Assembly: GCA_967755175.1 (NCBI GenBank)
Contig: CBRAFO010000004.1
Span: 32,959-96,958 of the forward strand
Source: Rariglobus sp967755175
GTDB taxonomy: Bacteria; Verrucomicrobiota; Verrucomicrobiia; Opitutales; Opitutaceae
Length of the DNA stretch: 64,000 nt
Reading direction: 5' to 3'
Made by a program: the position numbers and the translations under genes
Shown here: one piece after another, positions 16,973 through 26,251 of the stretch
Numbering within the stretch: position 1 is the first letter of the stretch
Layout: each line of letters starts with the position of its first letter
Notes under the pieces: generated by a model
What the model saw: only the letters and a program-made list of their open reading frames with translations
What the model was told of the DNA's origin: nothing
Database searches by the model: none

Positions 16973-17279
16973 GGGAAGGGTTGGATTCAGGACGTTGGAA
17001 AACGGGCGTTCCCGATGAGCATCGAGATTCCAAATACACCTTAGCTCAAATGCCTTGGGCATAAGCAAGCCGGAGCGCCGGTCGGCACGAGATTCATGCG
17101 CGCTCAGCTTTGAAATCAGGTTTCAGCCGACCTCCCTGATCGATGGCGGACCGAGAGTAGTTTCAAACCGTTAACCATGTAACTTACCTGTTGCGTCGAT
17201 GTCCCTCGGCTGCACGATTCCGGTCCCCCTTAGCTACTCTTTCACGCGCGGCTGCACACCAATCACGCGTCATTCCCGA
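16973..17279. other. Divergent intergenic region between alpha-galactosidase and TPR genes
   Basis: These 307 bases carry the promoters of two divergent units but show no clear -35/-10 pair by eye. The only symmetry noted is the hyphenated palindrome TGAAA-N5-TTTCA at 17111-17125, which could be an operator. No RNA gene or repeat was seen. Confidence 0.4.
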
Positions 17280-19928
17280 ATGATCACCCCTTCGCGTTCC
17301 CTTCGTCACCATAGCTGGCTCGCAGCCGGATTGCTCGCGCTTGGCTCGATCTCGGCGCCCGAAGCGTTCGCCCAAGCCGCCGGCGCCCCCCAATCGCTCG
17401 ACGTCATGTTCAAGCAGGGTGCCGATGCGTTCACCAGCGGCAACTATGACCGCACGATCTCCCTCTTCACCGAGATCCTAAAACAGGCAAAACCCAGCCC
17501 GCGACTGGAGCCGGTTCAGTTCACGATCGCAGCCGCCAAACTCCAGAAAGGCGACAACGCCGGAGCGATCGAGTCCTTCCGCGCCTACCTCCAACTCTAC
17601 CCCGCCGGCGCCCAGCTCAACGACGCCCGCATCGGCCTCACCACCGCGTTCATCAATGCCGGCCGCATGCCGGAAGCTCAAGCCGCTCTCGCGTCACTCT
17701 CCAATCTGCGTTCCGGCCGGGATGGCTTGGATAATTACGCTGGCATCCTCGGCCTGACGCTTCAGATCGCGGACGCCCTTCTCGATTCGAAGACCGACGC
17801 CGCCCCCGAACCGCAGAAGACCCGTGAAGCATTGGCGCTTCTTCAGCAGGCACCCGACCGCGCCCAGATCATCACGCTGCAAAGCCGGCGTATTCGTGAA
17901 CTCTCCGCGTTGTTCGAGCAGGCCAACGCCTTGGTCGGCTCCTCGGGCGCCGAGAGCAATCTCGCCTCGAATCGCGACAACCTCGCCGTGCGACTCAAGT
18001 CCGCCAAGGCCGCGCTGAAGCAGGTCGAGGACTCCGATACGTTCGACCTGCCCCGACTCCTCCGCCAAGCCCGCTGCCATCTCGCACTCAACGAGCCCTG
18101 GCATGCCATGGTGATTTCACAGGACATCATCGCACGTTTCCCGAGTTCGCCGGATCGTGCGTATGCGCTGCACACCTTGGTCATTGCCCGCCGCGAAGTC
18201 GGCCCACCGCAAAAAGCGCTGAAACTCTGCCAAGAGTTCCTCGCCGCGTTCCCGACCAACGCGCTCTCTGGAGAAGTGTCCGCCATCGCCGGCCAACTCG
18301 CCTCCCAACTGGATGACAACTCCAGCGCCATCGACTTCTTCGGAAAGGCCTTGGAGGGAAGCCAGGGAAAGTTCCGAGAAAACCTCCTGATCCAACTGGG
18401 TAACACCTACTTCAGCACAGGCGCATGGGCTCAGGCTCGCGACATGTTTGAGCGTTACCTGCAGGAATTCCCCTCCGGCCAATCGGCCGACAATATCGCC
18501 TATCGCTCCGCCCTCACATGGTTTTTGGATACCGGCGATTCCGACCGCTACGGCAAAGCCGAGAAAGCCATCCAGGCCTTCGTCGATAAGCACCCATCCA
18601 GTGCTTATCTCTCCGACGCCCGTTACCGCTTGGCCGTCTGCCAATTCGCCTTTCAAGAATACAAGAAGGCGATCGCGGCCTGTGAAAGCTGGGAAACCAG
18701 CTTCCCTACCGACGGCCAACTCTCCGAGGTCTTATCGCTCAAAGGCGACGTGCAGAAAACCATCACCGAGACCGACGCCGCCCTCGAAACGTATCTGCGC
18801 GCCGCCAGCGTCGCCTCCAGCGACGAGGTCCTGAGCTACACCCTCGGCGAAGCCGGCCGCATCCTTGAACAAAAGAAGGACTGGACCCGACTGGCCTCCG
18901 TCTTCTCCGGCCAGATTGATCGCCAGCCCGACAGCAAGCTCTCCATGGGCTGGTATTACTGGGTGGCGCGCGCCAAAGCCCGCGCCGGACAGACCACCGA
19001 AGCCTGGGAGTTTCTCGCCGACCACGTAGGCCTGCAGATCGCCAATCCCGCCAACGAAGACGTCGAGAAAATCCTCGAACTCATGGCGCAGATCCGCGCC
19101 CGTGAACGCCCGGCAGCCGACGCCGCGACACCGGTCTCCCCCGCGGACCAGCTTTCCAGCCGTCTCAAGCTCGAAGGCAACCCTCCAGTCCTCGTCGGTG
19201 CCCGCGTGCGTTACTACCAGTCCCGCGTGCTGGATCTCTCCCGCAAACCCGACGAAGCCGCCAAACTTCTGCTCGCCCTCGGACGCGAGTTCCCCGCCGA
19301 CCAGATGAGCGCCGCACTGCTCGCCGCTGCCGGCGAAGCTCTCTATAAGGACGGTGATGTCGCTCGCGCCACGCCGTTCTTCACCACGTTGCTTGAGCGC
19401 TTCCCCTCCTCCGAATACCGCGACTGCGCTTGGGTGGGCTTGGGCAACCTCGCCCTTGATCGTAATGAACCCGATGTCGCCCTCGGATACTTCGATGACG
19501 CCATCAAGAAGGCCGGCGCAGTCCATCGTCAGCGCGAAGCCACCGTCGGCCAAGCCCGCAGCCAGTTCGCCCTCGGTCGCCTCGCCGACGCCACCAAACT
19601 CTTCGAGCTGATCGCCGGAGCCAAGGAATGGCGCGGCGAAGCCACCGCCCTCAGCCTCTACTACCTCGGTCAAATCGCGGTGCAACAAGGCGACCTTCCC
19701 AAGGGCATCGCGTTTTTCCAACGCGTTTTCGTAAGCCAGGTTCGTTACACGGAGTGGGTTGCCAAATCCTACCTCGCCAGCGGGCGTGCCTTTGAGGTCC
19801 TCGGCAAAAAGCCCGAGGCCGCCAAGACCTATTACGAAATGTTGCGCAACGAACGCCTGAAGGACCGCCCCGAGCTCGCGGAAGCGCGCACCCGTATCAA
19901 AGACATCGACCCTGCCTACACCCCATGA
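17280..19928 (+). CDS. Secreted large TPR-repeat protein of an ExbBD-linked system
   Basis: The 882-residue product begins with a signal peptide (about residues 1-31, ending AFAQA) and continues as tandem tetratricopeptide repeats with the usual A-x-A-Y/F spacing, for example GADAFTSGNYDRTISLFTEIL near residue 45 and GDVARATPFFTTLLERFPSSEYR near 700. It is most likely periplasmic and acts as a protein-binding scaffold. The next gene overlaps by 4 bases (ATGA), and ExbB/ExbD genes follow, so it probably belongs to an energised envelope complex. The ATG at 17280 directly precedes the signal peptide. The molecular cargo is unknown. Confidence 0.83.
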   Translation: MITPSRSLRHHSWLAAGLLALGSISAPEAFAQAAGAPQSLDVMFKQGADAFTSGNYDRTISLFTEILKQAKPSPRLEPVQFTIAAAKLQKGDNAGAIESFRAYLQLYPAGAQLNDARIGLTTAFINAGRMPEAQAALASLSNLRSGRDGLDNYAGILGLTLQIADALLDSKTDAAPEPQKTREALALLQQAPDRAQIITLQSRRIRELSALFEQANALVGSSGAESNLASNRDNLAVRLKSAKAALKQVEDSDTFDLPRLLRQARCHLALNEPWHAMVISQDIIARFPSSPDRAYALHTLVIARREVGPPQKALKLCQEFLAAFPTNALSGEVSAIAGQLASQLDDNSSAIDFFGKALEGSQGKFRENLLIQLGNTYFSTGAWAQARDMFERYLQEFPSGQSADNIAYRSALTWFLDTGDSDRYGKAEKAIQAFVDKHPSSAYLSDARYRLAVCQFAFQEYKKAIAACESWETSFPTDGQLSEVLSLKGDVQKTITETDAALETYLRAASVASSDEVLSYTLGEAGRILEQKKDWTRLASVFSGQIDRQPDSKLSMGWYYWVARAKARAGQTTEAWEFLADHVGLQIANPANEDVEKILELMAQIRARERPAADAATPVSPADQLSSRLKLEGNPPVLVGARVRYYQSRVLDLSRKPDEAAKLLLALGREFPADQMSAALLAAAGEALYKDGDVARATPFFTTLLERFPSSEYRDCAWVGLGNLALDRNEPDVALGYFDDAIKKAGAVHRQREATVGQARSQFALGRLADATKLFELIAGAKEWRGEATALSLYYLGQIAVQQGDLPKGIAFFQRVFVSQVRYTEWVAKSYLASGRAFEVLGKKPEAAKTYYEMLRNERLKDRPELAEARTRIKDIDPAYTP

Positions 19929-20740
19929 GCCGCCTTTCCGTTTTCGCCACGTTGGCCCTCCTTCACGCCGCCACGCTCGGCACGGCGTGGAGCCAGACGT
20001 TTTACTTCAATGATGGCCGCAAAGCCTCCATGCCTGAGGCGCGCATCAAAGGCAGCAACATCATCATCCCCCTGCAGCTGAAAGATGCCGAGGGCGGCTC
20101 GGCCGAGCAGACACTTCCCATCTCCAGCCTCAAACGCATCGACTGGCCTGCACCGGCCGCCATCGCCCAAGCCGAGGACGACCTCAAGGCGGGCAAACCG
20201 GCCGACGCGCTCAAAAAGATAACCGGCGTCTTGGGTGAACAGGAACCGCTTCGCGAAGTTCCCGGCTCCTGGTGGGCGCAAGGCGCCATCGTCAAGACCG
20301 TCGCGCTCGCCCGTCTGGGTCGGGACGTCGATGCCGACGTGATGATCGTCCTCATGCGCCGCGCCAACGTCGATCCCGACACCATCGGCCGCGGTGAAAT
20401 CGCCGTCGTGGACTATCTCGTCTCGACCGGCAAAACCGACGAAGCCAACACCCGGTTGGAAAAGATCCAGAGATCCGTCTCCGACGACGCCAGCCTGGCC
20501 GCCGTCGCCATCACCAAGGGTCAGATTTTCGAACGCGCCGGCCGCACCGAGGACGCCCTGCTCTCCTACCTTCGCGTGCCGGTGTATTACGCCTCCGAAG
20601 ACGGCAAAATGCCCACCGCCCTCCTCGGAGCCCTTCGTGCCTTTCGCAAGCTCGGCGACGAAACCCGCGCCGCCGACACTCTCAAAACCCTGACGACCCG
20701 CTATCCCGATTCACCCGAAGCCGCTCAAGCCAAACGCTAA
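19925..20740 (+). CDS. Secreted small TPR protein of the ExbBD-linked operon
   Basis: The 271-residue product has a signal peptide (MSRLSVFATLALLHAATLGTAWSQ), a short beta-rich segment (FYFNDGRKASM) and then TPR-like helical pairs, for example ATKGQIFERAGRTEDALLSYLRVP around residue 195 (read as ITKGQ...). It overlaps the large TPR gene by 4 bases and precedes exbB by 27, indicating one transcript. It probably works in the periplasm beside the large TPR protein. No closer family can be named. Confidence 0.78.
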   Translation: MSRLSVFATLALLHAATLGTAWSQTFYFNDGRKASMPEARIKGSNIIIPLQLKDAEGGSAEQTLPISSLKRIDWPAPAAIAQAEDDLKAGKPADALKKITGVLGEQEPLREVPGSWWAQGAIVKTVALARLGRDVDADVMIVLMRRANVDPDTIGRGEIAVVDYLVSTGKTDEANTRLEKIQRSVSDDASLAAVAITKGQIFERAGRTEDALLSYLRVPVYYASEDGKMPTALLGALRAFRKLGDETRAADTLKTLTTRYPDSPEAAQAKR

Positions 20741-20767
20741 CGTCCCACTCTCGTTTAATTTTCTAAA

Positions 20768-21625
20768 ATGAACACCCTGCCTGCCCGCCCCACCTCGTTT
20801 CTCAAGACGAACGCCGTCGCGACCACGCTCTTCACCAGCCTCGTGGTGCTGACTCTCGCCCACCCGGCCATAGCCCAAGAAGCCGCCGCCGCCACCACCG
20901 AAGCCGCTGTCGTCCACAGTAAAACCCTCTACGAACGCATCATGGTGGCCGGCCCCGCCTTCATGGGCATGCTGTTCACCGCCTCCATGTGCATGGTCTG
21001 GCTCGTCCTCGATGGCATCATGAAGACGTCCTACAAAAAACTCGTCCCGCCGACCGTCGTGGCCGCCGTGCGCCAAAGCCTCATCGACGGTGATTACGAA
21101 AGCGCGACCCACGTCACCACTGCCTCTGAGACCGTGTTTGGCGAAGTCGCTGCCGCTGCCTTCACCAAAGTCGGCCTCGGCAAGGATGCGACCGACGACG
21201 CGATCTTCGAAGAACTCGAACGCACCCGCGCCGTTTTCCTCTCCCGCATCAGCTACCTGTCCGTTATCGGCGTTATCACGCCCATGATCGGCCTCACCGG
21301 CACGGTGTTCGGCATGATCCACGCCTTCGACACCCTCGGCTCCTCCGGCGTCGGCGATCCCGCCAAGCTCTCCGAGGCCATCGGCGAGGTGCTCGTGTGC
21401 ACCGGCGGCGGCCTCGTGGTCGCCATCCCCGCCTTCGCGTTTTACTACGTGCTGCGTAACCGCATCTCCGCGGGCTTCCGCCATGTGCAGGTTGAGATCA
21501 ACGAGATCTTCCACCACCTGCCTTACGAATACCTCACCGGCCTCCGCCTCGAAACCGACGCCTTCATCCCCGCGCCGCCCCGCCCGGTTGCGACGGCCTC
21601 CGCCGAAGAAGCCGCCTCGGCCTAA
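20768..21625 (+). CDS. exbB: MotA/TolQ/ExbB proton channel protein
   Basis: The 285-residue protein is the ExbB-type subunit that, with ExbD, uses the proton gradient to drive envelope work. A signal-like N-terminal span ends near AHPAIAQ, followed by one membrane span (about 58-78), a cytosolic loop, and two C-terminal spans containing GVITPMIGLTGTVFGMI and CTGGGLVVAIPAFAFYYV, the family hallmark. The cleaved-looking leader is common in ExbB proteins of Verrucomicrobia-like bacteria. It sits between TPR genes and two exbD genes. Confidence 0.92.
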   Translation: MNTLPARPTSFLKTNAVATTLFTSLVVLTLAHPAIAQEAAAATTEAAVVHSKTLYERIMVAGPAFMGMLFTASMCMVWLVLDGIMKTSYKKLVPPTVVAAVRQSLIDGDYESATHVTTASETVFGEVAAAAFTKVGLGKDATDDAIFEELERTRAVFLSRISYLSVIGVITPMIGLTGTVFGMIHAFDTLGSSGVGDPAKLSEAIGEVLVCTGGGLVVAIPAFAFYYVLRNRISAGFRHVQVEINEIFHHLPYEYLTGLRLETDAFIPAPPRPVATASAEEAASA

Positions 21626-21646
21626 CCCTCAACCCCCACCACCACC

Positions 21647-22075
21647 ATGGCCGGAGGAGGTTCAGGCGACGGCGAGGAGCCGGAGTTCCAGATCGCGCCG
21701 ATGATCGACGTGCTGCTCGTGCTGCTCATTTTCTTCATGAGCTCCATCACGAAGCAGGTCGCCCGTGTGGATAAATCCATCACGTTGCCCGTCGCTCAAA
21801 ACGCCGCCAAACGCGACAGCGCCCGCGACGAATCCATCATCAACGTGCGTTGGGACCCGGTGAAAAAGCAGGCGTCCTACCTCTTCGAGGATAAGCCCTA
21901 CGATCAGCTCGAACCGGTCGTGCCGATGCTCACAGAGCGGCAGAATGCCTCCCATAAACACCGCCTCGTGATCCGCGGTGAACGTTTGGTGCCCGCCGAG
22001 CAGATTTCCCTCGCCATGGCCGCTGCCGCCTCGGCCGGCATTGCCGACATCACCTTCGCCGTCTCCCCCCGTTAA
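21647..22075 (+). CDS. exbD: ExbD/TolR-family biopolymer transport protein (first copy)
   Basis: The 142-residue product has a short acidic-polar N terminus, one membrane span (FQIAPMIDVLLVLLIFFM) with the essential Asp, and a periplasmic domain that ends in ADITFAVSPR. It pairs with ExbB as the proton-driven stator. A second, different ExbD follows 3 bases later, so the complex may contain two ExbD types. Confidence 0.92.
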   Translation: MAGGGSGDGEEPEFQIAPMIDVLLVLLIFFMSSITKQVARVDKSITLPVAQNAAKRDSARDESIINVRWDPVKKQASYLFEDKPYDQLEPVVPMLTERQNASHKHRLVIRGERLVPAEQISLAMAAAASAGIADITFAVSPR

Positions 22076-22078
22076 TCC

Positions 22079-22534
22079 ATGAGCCGCCACCGCCGCAGAC
22101 GACACGTAGAAGCCGCCGGAGACTTGGGCTTTCAAATCGCCCCCATGATCGACGTGGTCTTCGTGATCCTCGTCTTCTTCATGTCGCTCACCGCGACGGT
22201 GAAAATCGAGGCCGAGCTCAACACCAAGCTCCCGGGCAACGCTACCACCTCCGCTGCCGTCGAGTTCCCCGATGAACAGACCATCACCATCGAAGCTGGT
22301 GGACAGGTTCTGCTCAACGACGAGCCCTACGATGGCCCGAACGATCCGGCGATGACCAAGCTCACCGGGACACTCATGAAGCTGAAGGCGAACTCCGACA
22401 ACGCCAAGACACTCCTGCTCATCACCATCTCCAGCGACCCGAAGGCGCCCTACTACCGCACGATCGACGTGCTCAACGCCCTCGCCGCCGCCGAAATCAG
22501 CAACGTCACCTTTACGGTGGAAGACGGCTTCTGA
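22079..22534 (+). CDS. exbD: ExbD/TolR-family biopolymer transport protein (second copy)
   Basis: The 151-residue product has a basic N terminus (MSRHRRRRHVEAAGD), the membrane span FQIAPMIDVVFVILVFFM with the conserved Asp, and an ExbD-type periplasmic domain ending ISNVTFTVEDGF. It differs clearly from the first copy, so this is an old duplication rather than a recent repeat. It begins three bases after the first copy ends. Confidence 0.92.
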   Translation: MSRHRRRRHVEAAGDLGFQIAPMIDVVFVILVFFMSLTATVKIEAELNTKLPGNATTSAAVEFPDEQTITIEAGGQVLLNDEPYDGPNDPAMTKLTGTLMKLKANSDNAKTLLLITISSDPKAPYYRTIDVLNALAAAEISNVTFTVEDGF

Positions 22535-22549
22535 TCCGCATCCCGCACC

Positions 22550-23722
22550 ATGAGTGATTTCAAAACAAGGGTTGTCCGCTACTTCAAACGCGCCGGTGCC
22601 GGCTCGCTGCTGATCAGCATCATCATCCATAGCTTCGTCATCGGCGGCGCGACGGTTTACGTCATCAGCACGGTTAAACCCAACCGCACGCCCAAGTTCG
22701 CCAGCGGCGGTGGAGGCAATCCCGCTTCGTCCGTTCAACATCCGGTAAAGATGTCGAACACCCAGCCGAAACTCGAAAGCCTCACCAAGCGCCTCTCGGT
22801 TGACAGTCCTAACTCCGCCATTGCGCTACCCGACCTGCCCAAGGGCAATTCCGGCATTTCCGGTCCCTCCCTCGGCGAGGGTTTAGGCGGCAAGGGCCCG
22901 GGCGGACCCGGTATGGGCGCCGGCCCGAATCTCACCGGCCCACTCATGCCCACGTTTGGGTTTCGTGAGCCCCAGGCGGGTGGCACGCTCGTCGGCCACT
23001 TCTACGACCTTAAGCAATTCCGCACGAAAAAACTCAACCCCAGGCTCGCCAAAATCGGCCCCGCCCTCCTGGCGATCGAGGAAGTGACCAGCTTTATCAA
23101 GACGGGCTGGTCCAGCAGTAGTCTCTCCGAGTTCTTCCAAGCCCCGACTACGCTGTATGCCACCCAGATCTTCGTGCCGGTCATGCCCGCCGACGAAGCG
23201 CCCAAGGCCTATGCCGTGGAAAAAGAGGTTAAGCCGATGTCTTGGATCGCTCACTACAAAGGCAAAGTAAGCCCACCCACCACCGGCTCTTACCGGTTTG
23301 TGGGGGCCGGTGACGACCTCATGGCGGTGCGTTTCGACGGTCGCCTGGTGCTCGATTGCGGCGGCAGCAAGGGGTCCACCTTCAAACCTGATCGCACTCG
23401 ATCGCCCACCTACGCGTATAGCTACAAACAAAACGAGTGGAACGTCGGCACCCGAGGTGGCTTCGTGGTGGGTAACAACATGGATCTGAAGGCCGGCCAG
23501 TTCTACGATATCGATATCGTATTTTCCGAGGGACCCGGAGGCCTCTTCTGCGCCATGCTCCTCTTTGAGCAAGCGGGCGTGGAGTATAAAAAAGACTCCA
23601 AAGGAAATCCCATTCTCCCGATTTTCCGCGTTGCGGATAGCAAGATGAAGCGTGCCGACACAGGTCCCGAGTTTATGGCCGACGGCCCCATTTGGCGCGC
23701 CGCAGCCATGCCGAAGAACTGA
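22550..23722 (+). CDS. TonB-positioned membrane protein with periplasmic PA14-like domain
   Basis: The 390-residue product has a cytosolic basic start, one membrane anchor (SLLISIIIHSFVIGGATVYV, about 20-40) as in TonB, a Gly/Pro-rich linker (about 50-140) and then, instead of the TonB C-terminal fold, a PA14-like beta-sandwich containing TGSYRFVGAGDDLMAVRFDG and LVLDCGG. PA14 domains commonly bind carbohydrate. It follows the two exbD genes by 15 bases, in the slot where tonB is usually found. It may transmit ExbBD energy to a glycan- or envelope-binding domain. Function is inferred. Confidence 0.75.
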   Translation: MSDFKTRVVRYFKRAGAGSLLISIIIHSFVIGGATVYVISTVKPNRTPKFASGGGGNPASSVQHPVKMSNTQPKLESLTKRLSVDSPNSAIALPDLPKGNSGISGPSLGEGLGGKGPGGPGMGAGPNLTGPLMPTFGFREPQAGGTLVGHFYDLKQFRTKKLNPRLAKIGPALLAIEEVTSFIKTGWSSSSLSEFFQAPTTLYATQIFVPVMPADEAPKAYAVEKEVKPMSWIAHYKGKVSPPTTGSYRFVGAGDDLMAVRFDGRLVLDCGGSKGSTFKPDRTRSPTYAYSYKQNEWNVGTRGGFVVGNNMDLKAGQFYDIDIVFSEGPGGLFCAMLLFEQAGVEYKKDSKGNPILPIFRVADSKMKRADTGPEFMADGPIWRAAAMPKN

Positions 23723-24047
23723 CGTGAACGGGGACGGAATGGGCAGGCCTGCTCGTTCCGCCACCCGGTGTAGTGCGCATAGCTATAGGTTTGAGTGGAG
23801 CGGCGGCGTCCCCGCCGCCGGACGGCGCCTGAGCGCGCTCGCCTATCAACCGCCATTGGCAGGACTGGCGTCCTGTGCGGCTACGGGGACGTCGCGCCGC
23901 TCCCGTCTCACGGTCGGGCTGCTTCCCATTCGACGCATGAACTGCACCGTGATCGCCTGAGTTGCGGAGGGAGGCGCCGGTTTTGGCCTGCTCCTCCTCC
24001 CTCACTCAGTGACGCGCCCACGACCGTCGCTGGTGGCACGCTACGCC
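23723..24047. repeat. Gene-free 325-base gap with an imperfect inverted repeat (23797-23903)
   Basis: Between the PA14 gene and the convergent GH43-like gene there is no credible open frame. Arms at 23797-23814 (GGAGCGGCGGCGTCCCCG) and 23884-23903 pair over 9 plus 8 bases with a small internal loop; inside lies a second GGCGGCG/CGCCGCC symmetry. It looks like another member of the dispersed GC-rich palindrome set. Confidence 0.6.
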
Positions 24048-25166
24048 TCAGAAAATGCTTTTACGAAAAATCTGATCGTCGAAAAAGCTCAGATCCCAGC
24101 TGACGCGCCACGAAATCACCGGGACGCCGTGCATAAACTGGATCGGCAGCCACAGGTAACGGCCATCGATCGCGTTCTCTTCACACCAGCGGTCGGCGAC
24201 AAAGATAAATGCATCCGGACGGCCCGCGACCGGCAGGATGTAGGCCGATTGCCCGCCAAAAGTGTGGGCGATTTCCGCCCCCGTTCCGAGACACGGGTTT
24301 CCCAGTTCTTCCCAAGGCCCCCAGATCGAATCGGCCACGGACACGCGAGCCTCGTTGGCCGCCCAACCCGTGCAACTGGAGCTAAACAGGTAATAGCGTC
24401 CGCGCCACTTCATGAGTGACGGCGCCTCATGGAAACGCCCGGGGAGCACTCGCACGTAGCGGCCCGCCGGACGCGTGTAATCATCGCTCAGTTGCGAGAT
24501 GTGCAGCGTGCCGTTGGCCTCGGAGGCATACAGGTGATACGCAGTGCCGTCGTCATCGACGAAGAGCGTCTGGTCGCGCGCCATCTGCCCGCCGGCGAAG
24601 TCGCGGCGAAAAAGGATCTGCTTGGGATAATACGGCAGCGGGCCGCCGGGCAGTTCCAGCTTGGCCAAGGCGGCCTCCTCGGCGGCATCGAGCGGACGGC
24701 GCTGGTCGGCGGACACGTTGTCTGGCCACACGCCGGCGTTGGGCCGGAAGGTGCCGATAAAGCGAAACGGGCCGGCAGGCGCGTCGGCCACGGCCACGCC
24801 GCTGCGAGAGCCGCCGTAGCCGCCGTCGAGCGGCTCGTGGTGGAACCACATGACGAACCGGCGCGTAGCCGCGTTATAGATCACCTTCGGGCGCTCGATG
24901 ATACAGCCGCGCGCGAGGTCGTGCGCAGGATCATCAGATACGGCGAGGGCGATGCCTGCGTCGGTCCAGCGATAGAGATCGCGCGAGGTGTAAACGTGCA
25001 CGCCAACGTGCGCATTGTTGCCTGCCAGGCCGGCGATCTTGTGCTCGCCGAACCAGTAGTAAACCCCTTCGTGGAAAAGGAAGCCCGGACCGTGCGCGTT
25101 AATCGCCACACCTTGGTCATCGAGCCAGACTTCACCTGGACGGAAATTTTCGCGGTCGTTTTTCAT
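24048..25166 (-). CDS. GH43-like five-bladed beta-propeller glycosidase
   Basis: The 372-residue product has the beta-propeller pattern of GH43/GH32-related enzymes: an early HGPGFLFHEGVYYWFGEHK, then CIIERPKVIYN, MARDQTLFVDDDGTAYHLY, FHEAPSLMKWRGRYYLF and WLPIQF near the end. The Glu in FHEAPS fits the general acid of this fold. No signal peptide is seen, so it is probably cytosolic. It lies at the end of a sugar-dehydrogenase operon and may free the sugar used there. Subfamily and substrate cannot be fixed by eye. Confidence 0.8.
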   Translation of the reverse strand: MKNDRENFRPGEVWLDDQGVAINAHGPGFLFHEGVYYWFGEHKIAGLAGNNAHVGVHVYTSRDLYRWTDAGIALAVSDDPAHDLARGCIIERPKVIYNAATRRFVMWFHHEPLDGGYGGSRSGVAVADAPAGPFRFIGTFRPNAGVWPDNVSADQRRPLDAAEEAALAKLELPGGPLPYYPKQILFRRDFAGGQMARDQTLFVDDDGTAYHLYASEANGTLHISQLSDDYTRPAGRYVRVLPGRFHEAPSLMKWRGRYYLFSSSCTGWAANEARVSVADSIWGPWEELGNPCLGTGAEIAHTFGGQSAYILPVAGRPDAFIFVADRWCEENAIDGRYLWLPIQFMHGVPVISWRVSWDLSFFDDQIFRKSIF

Positions 25167-25283
25167 GATTCCGGACTGAGTTCAATGGGAACTCCCGGGC
25201 GATGATGCAAGAGCCCGCAGAGCGGACGTTATGCGGTAAACGCAGCCGAATCCGTTGTCCCCCGTGTCAGGCCGATAGACAGC

Positions 25284-26138
25284 TCAACCCGTGCAGCCAG
25301 GCAAACGATAGATCCGCTCAGCGTTGCCGCCCATGATTGCGGCCCGCTCCTGCTCCGCCAACGGAGCGATCCAGTCCTCGACGGTTTGCTTCCAACGCCC
25401 GTAGGTCACACCGGCCAGACACACCGGCCAGTCGGTGCCATAGAGCAGGCGTTGCGGACCAAACGCGTCGAGCACCACGTCGAAGTAGGGATTGAGCTGC
25501 GCCGGCGTCCACGTGCGCACATCGGCCTCCGTCACCATGCCCGAGAGCTTGCACGCGACGTTCGGACGGCGAGCGAGTTCGCGGATATTTTTCGTCCATG
25601 GCTCCAGCTCACCCGCGGCAATGCGCGGCTTGGCAATGTGATCGAGCACGAACACCTGATTCGGATGCCGGTCAACGAATGTGATCGTGTCGGGCAGATG
25701 ACGCTCAAAAACCAAAATGTCGTAAACCAGCCCGCAACGCGTGAGCGCCTCGATGCCACGATTAAAATCGGCGCGCAGCATGTAGCGGTCATCCGCCTCG
25801 TCGTGCAAAACGTGACGCACTCCGCGCAGCTTGGGATGCGCAACAAGCGGCTCCAAGATCGCGTCGATCACCGGATCGATCAACGGCACCCAGCCCACCA
25901 CGCCGTGGATAAACGCATGCTCAGCGGCGAAGCCGAGCAGCCACTGGGTTTCCTCCAGCGACTGACGGGCATGCACGGAAATCACGCCATCCACACCCGC
26001 GCCCGCCACCTCGGCCGCGAGGTCAACCGGCAGGAAATCCCGCTGGATCACGGTCCAATCACGAGGAATCCACGCATGATCAACCGGGCTGTAATGCCAA
26101 AAATGGTGATGGGAATCGATGACCGGCATAGCAGGCAT
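25284..26138 (-). CDS. Amidohydrolase-2 family lactonase (L-fuconolactonase-like)
   Basis: The 284-residue TIM-barrel protein starts with the metal motif IDSHHHFWHY and ends with LLYGTDWPVCLAG, both typical of the fuconolactonase/2-pyrone-4,6-dicarboxylate lactonase group. It should open a sugar lactone to the sugar acid. Upstream genes encode an L-galactose/L-fucose dehydrogenase-like AKR and a mutarotase, which would supply such a lactone. A long inverted repeat separates it from the upstream zinc dehydrogenase gene. Confidence 0.85.
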   Translation of the reverse strand: MPAMPVIDSHHHFWHYSPVDHAWIPRDWTVIQRDFLPVDLAAEVAGAGVDGVISVHARQSLEETQWLLGFAAEHAFIHGVVGWVPLIDPVIDAILEPLVAHPKLRGVRHVLHDEADDRYMLRADFNRGIEALTRCGLVYDILVFERHLPDTITFVDRHPNQVFVLDHIAKPRIAAGELEPWTKNIRELARRPNVACKLSGMVTEADVRTWTPAQLNPYFDVVLDAFGPQRLLYGTDWPVCLAGVTYGRWKQTVEDWIAPLAEQERAAIMGGNAERIYRLPGCTG

Positions 26139-26163
26139 ACGGATTGGTTAGTAAAGTGCCGTC

Positions 26164-26242
26164 AAAGTGTGGCCGGCGCCCCCGCCGGCCAACGGGCGGG
26201 CAACGCACTCCTGCAGGCCGGCGAGGGCACCGGCCACACTTT
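26164..26242. repeat. Inverted repeat with 27-bp GC-rich arms
   Basis: Arms 26164-26190 and 26216-26242 are reverse complements with two mismatches, around a 25-base centre. The element lies in the 113-base gap between the zinc dehydrogenase stop and the lactonase start, inside a presumed operon. It has no T-tract. In RNA it would be a very stable hairpin that could change mRNA decay or read-through. Confidence 0.8.
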
Positions 26243-26251
26243 ACCGAAGTC

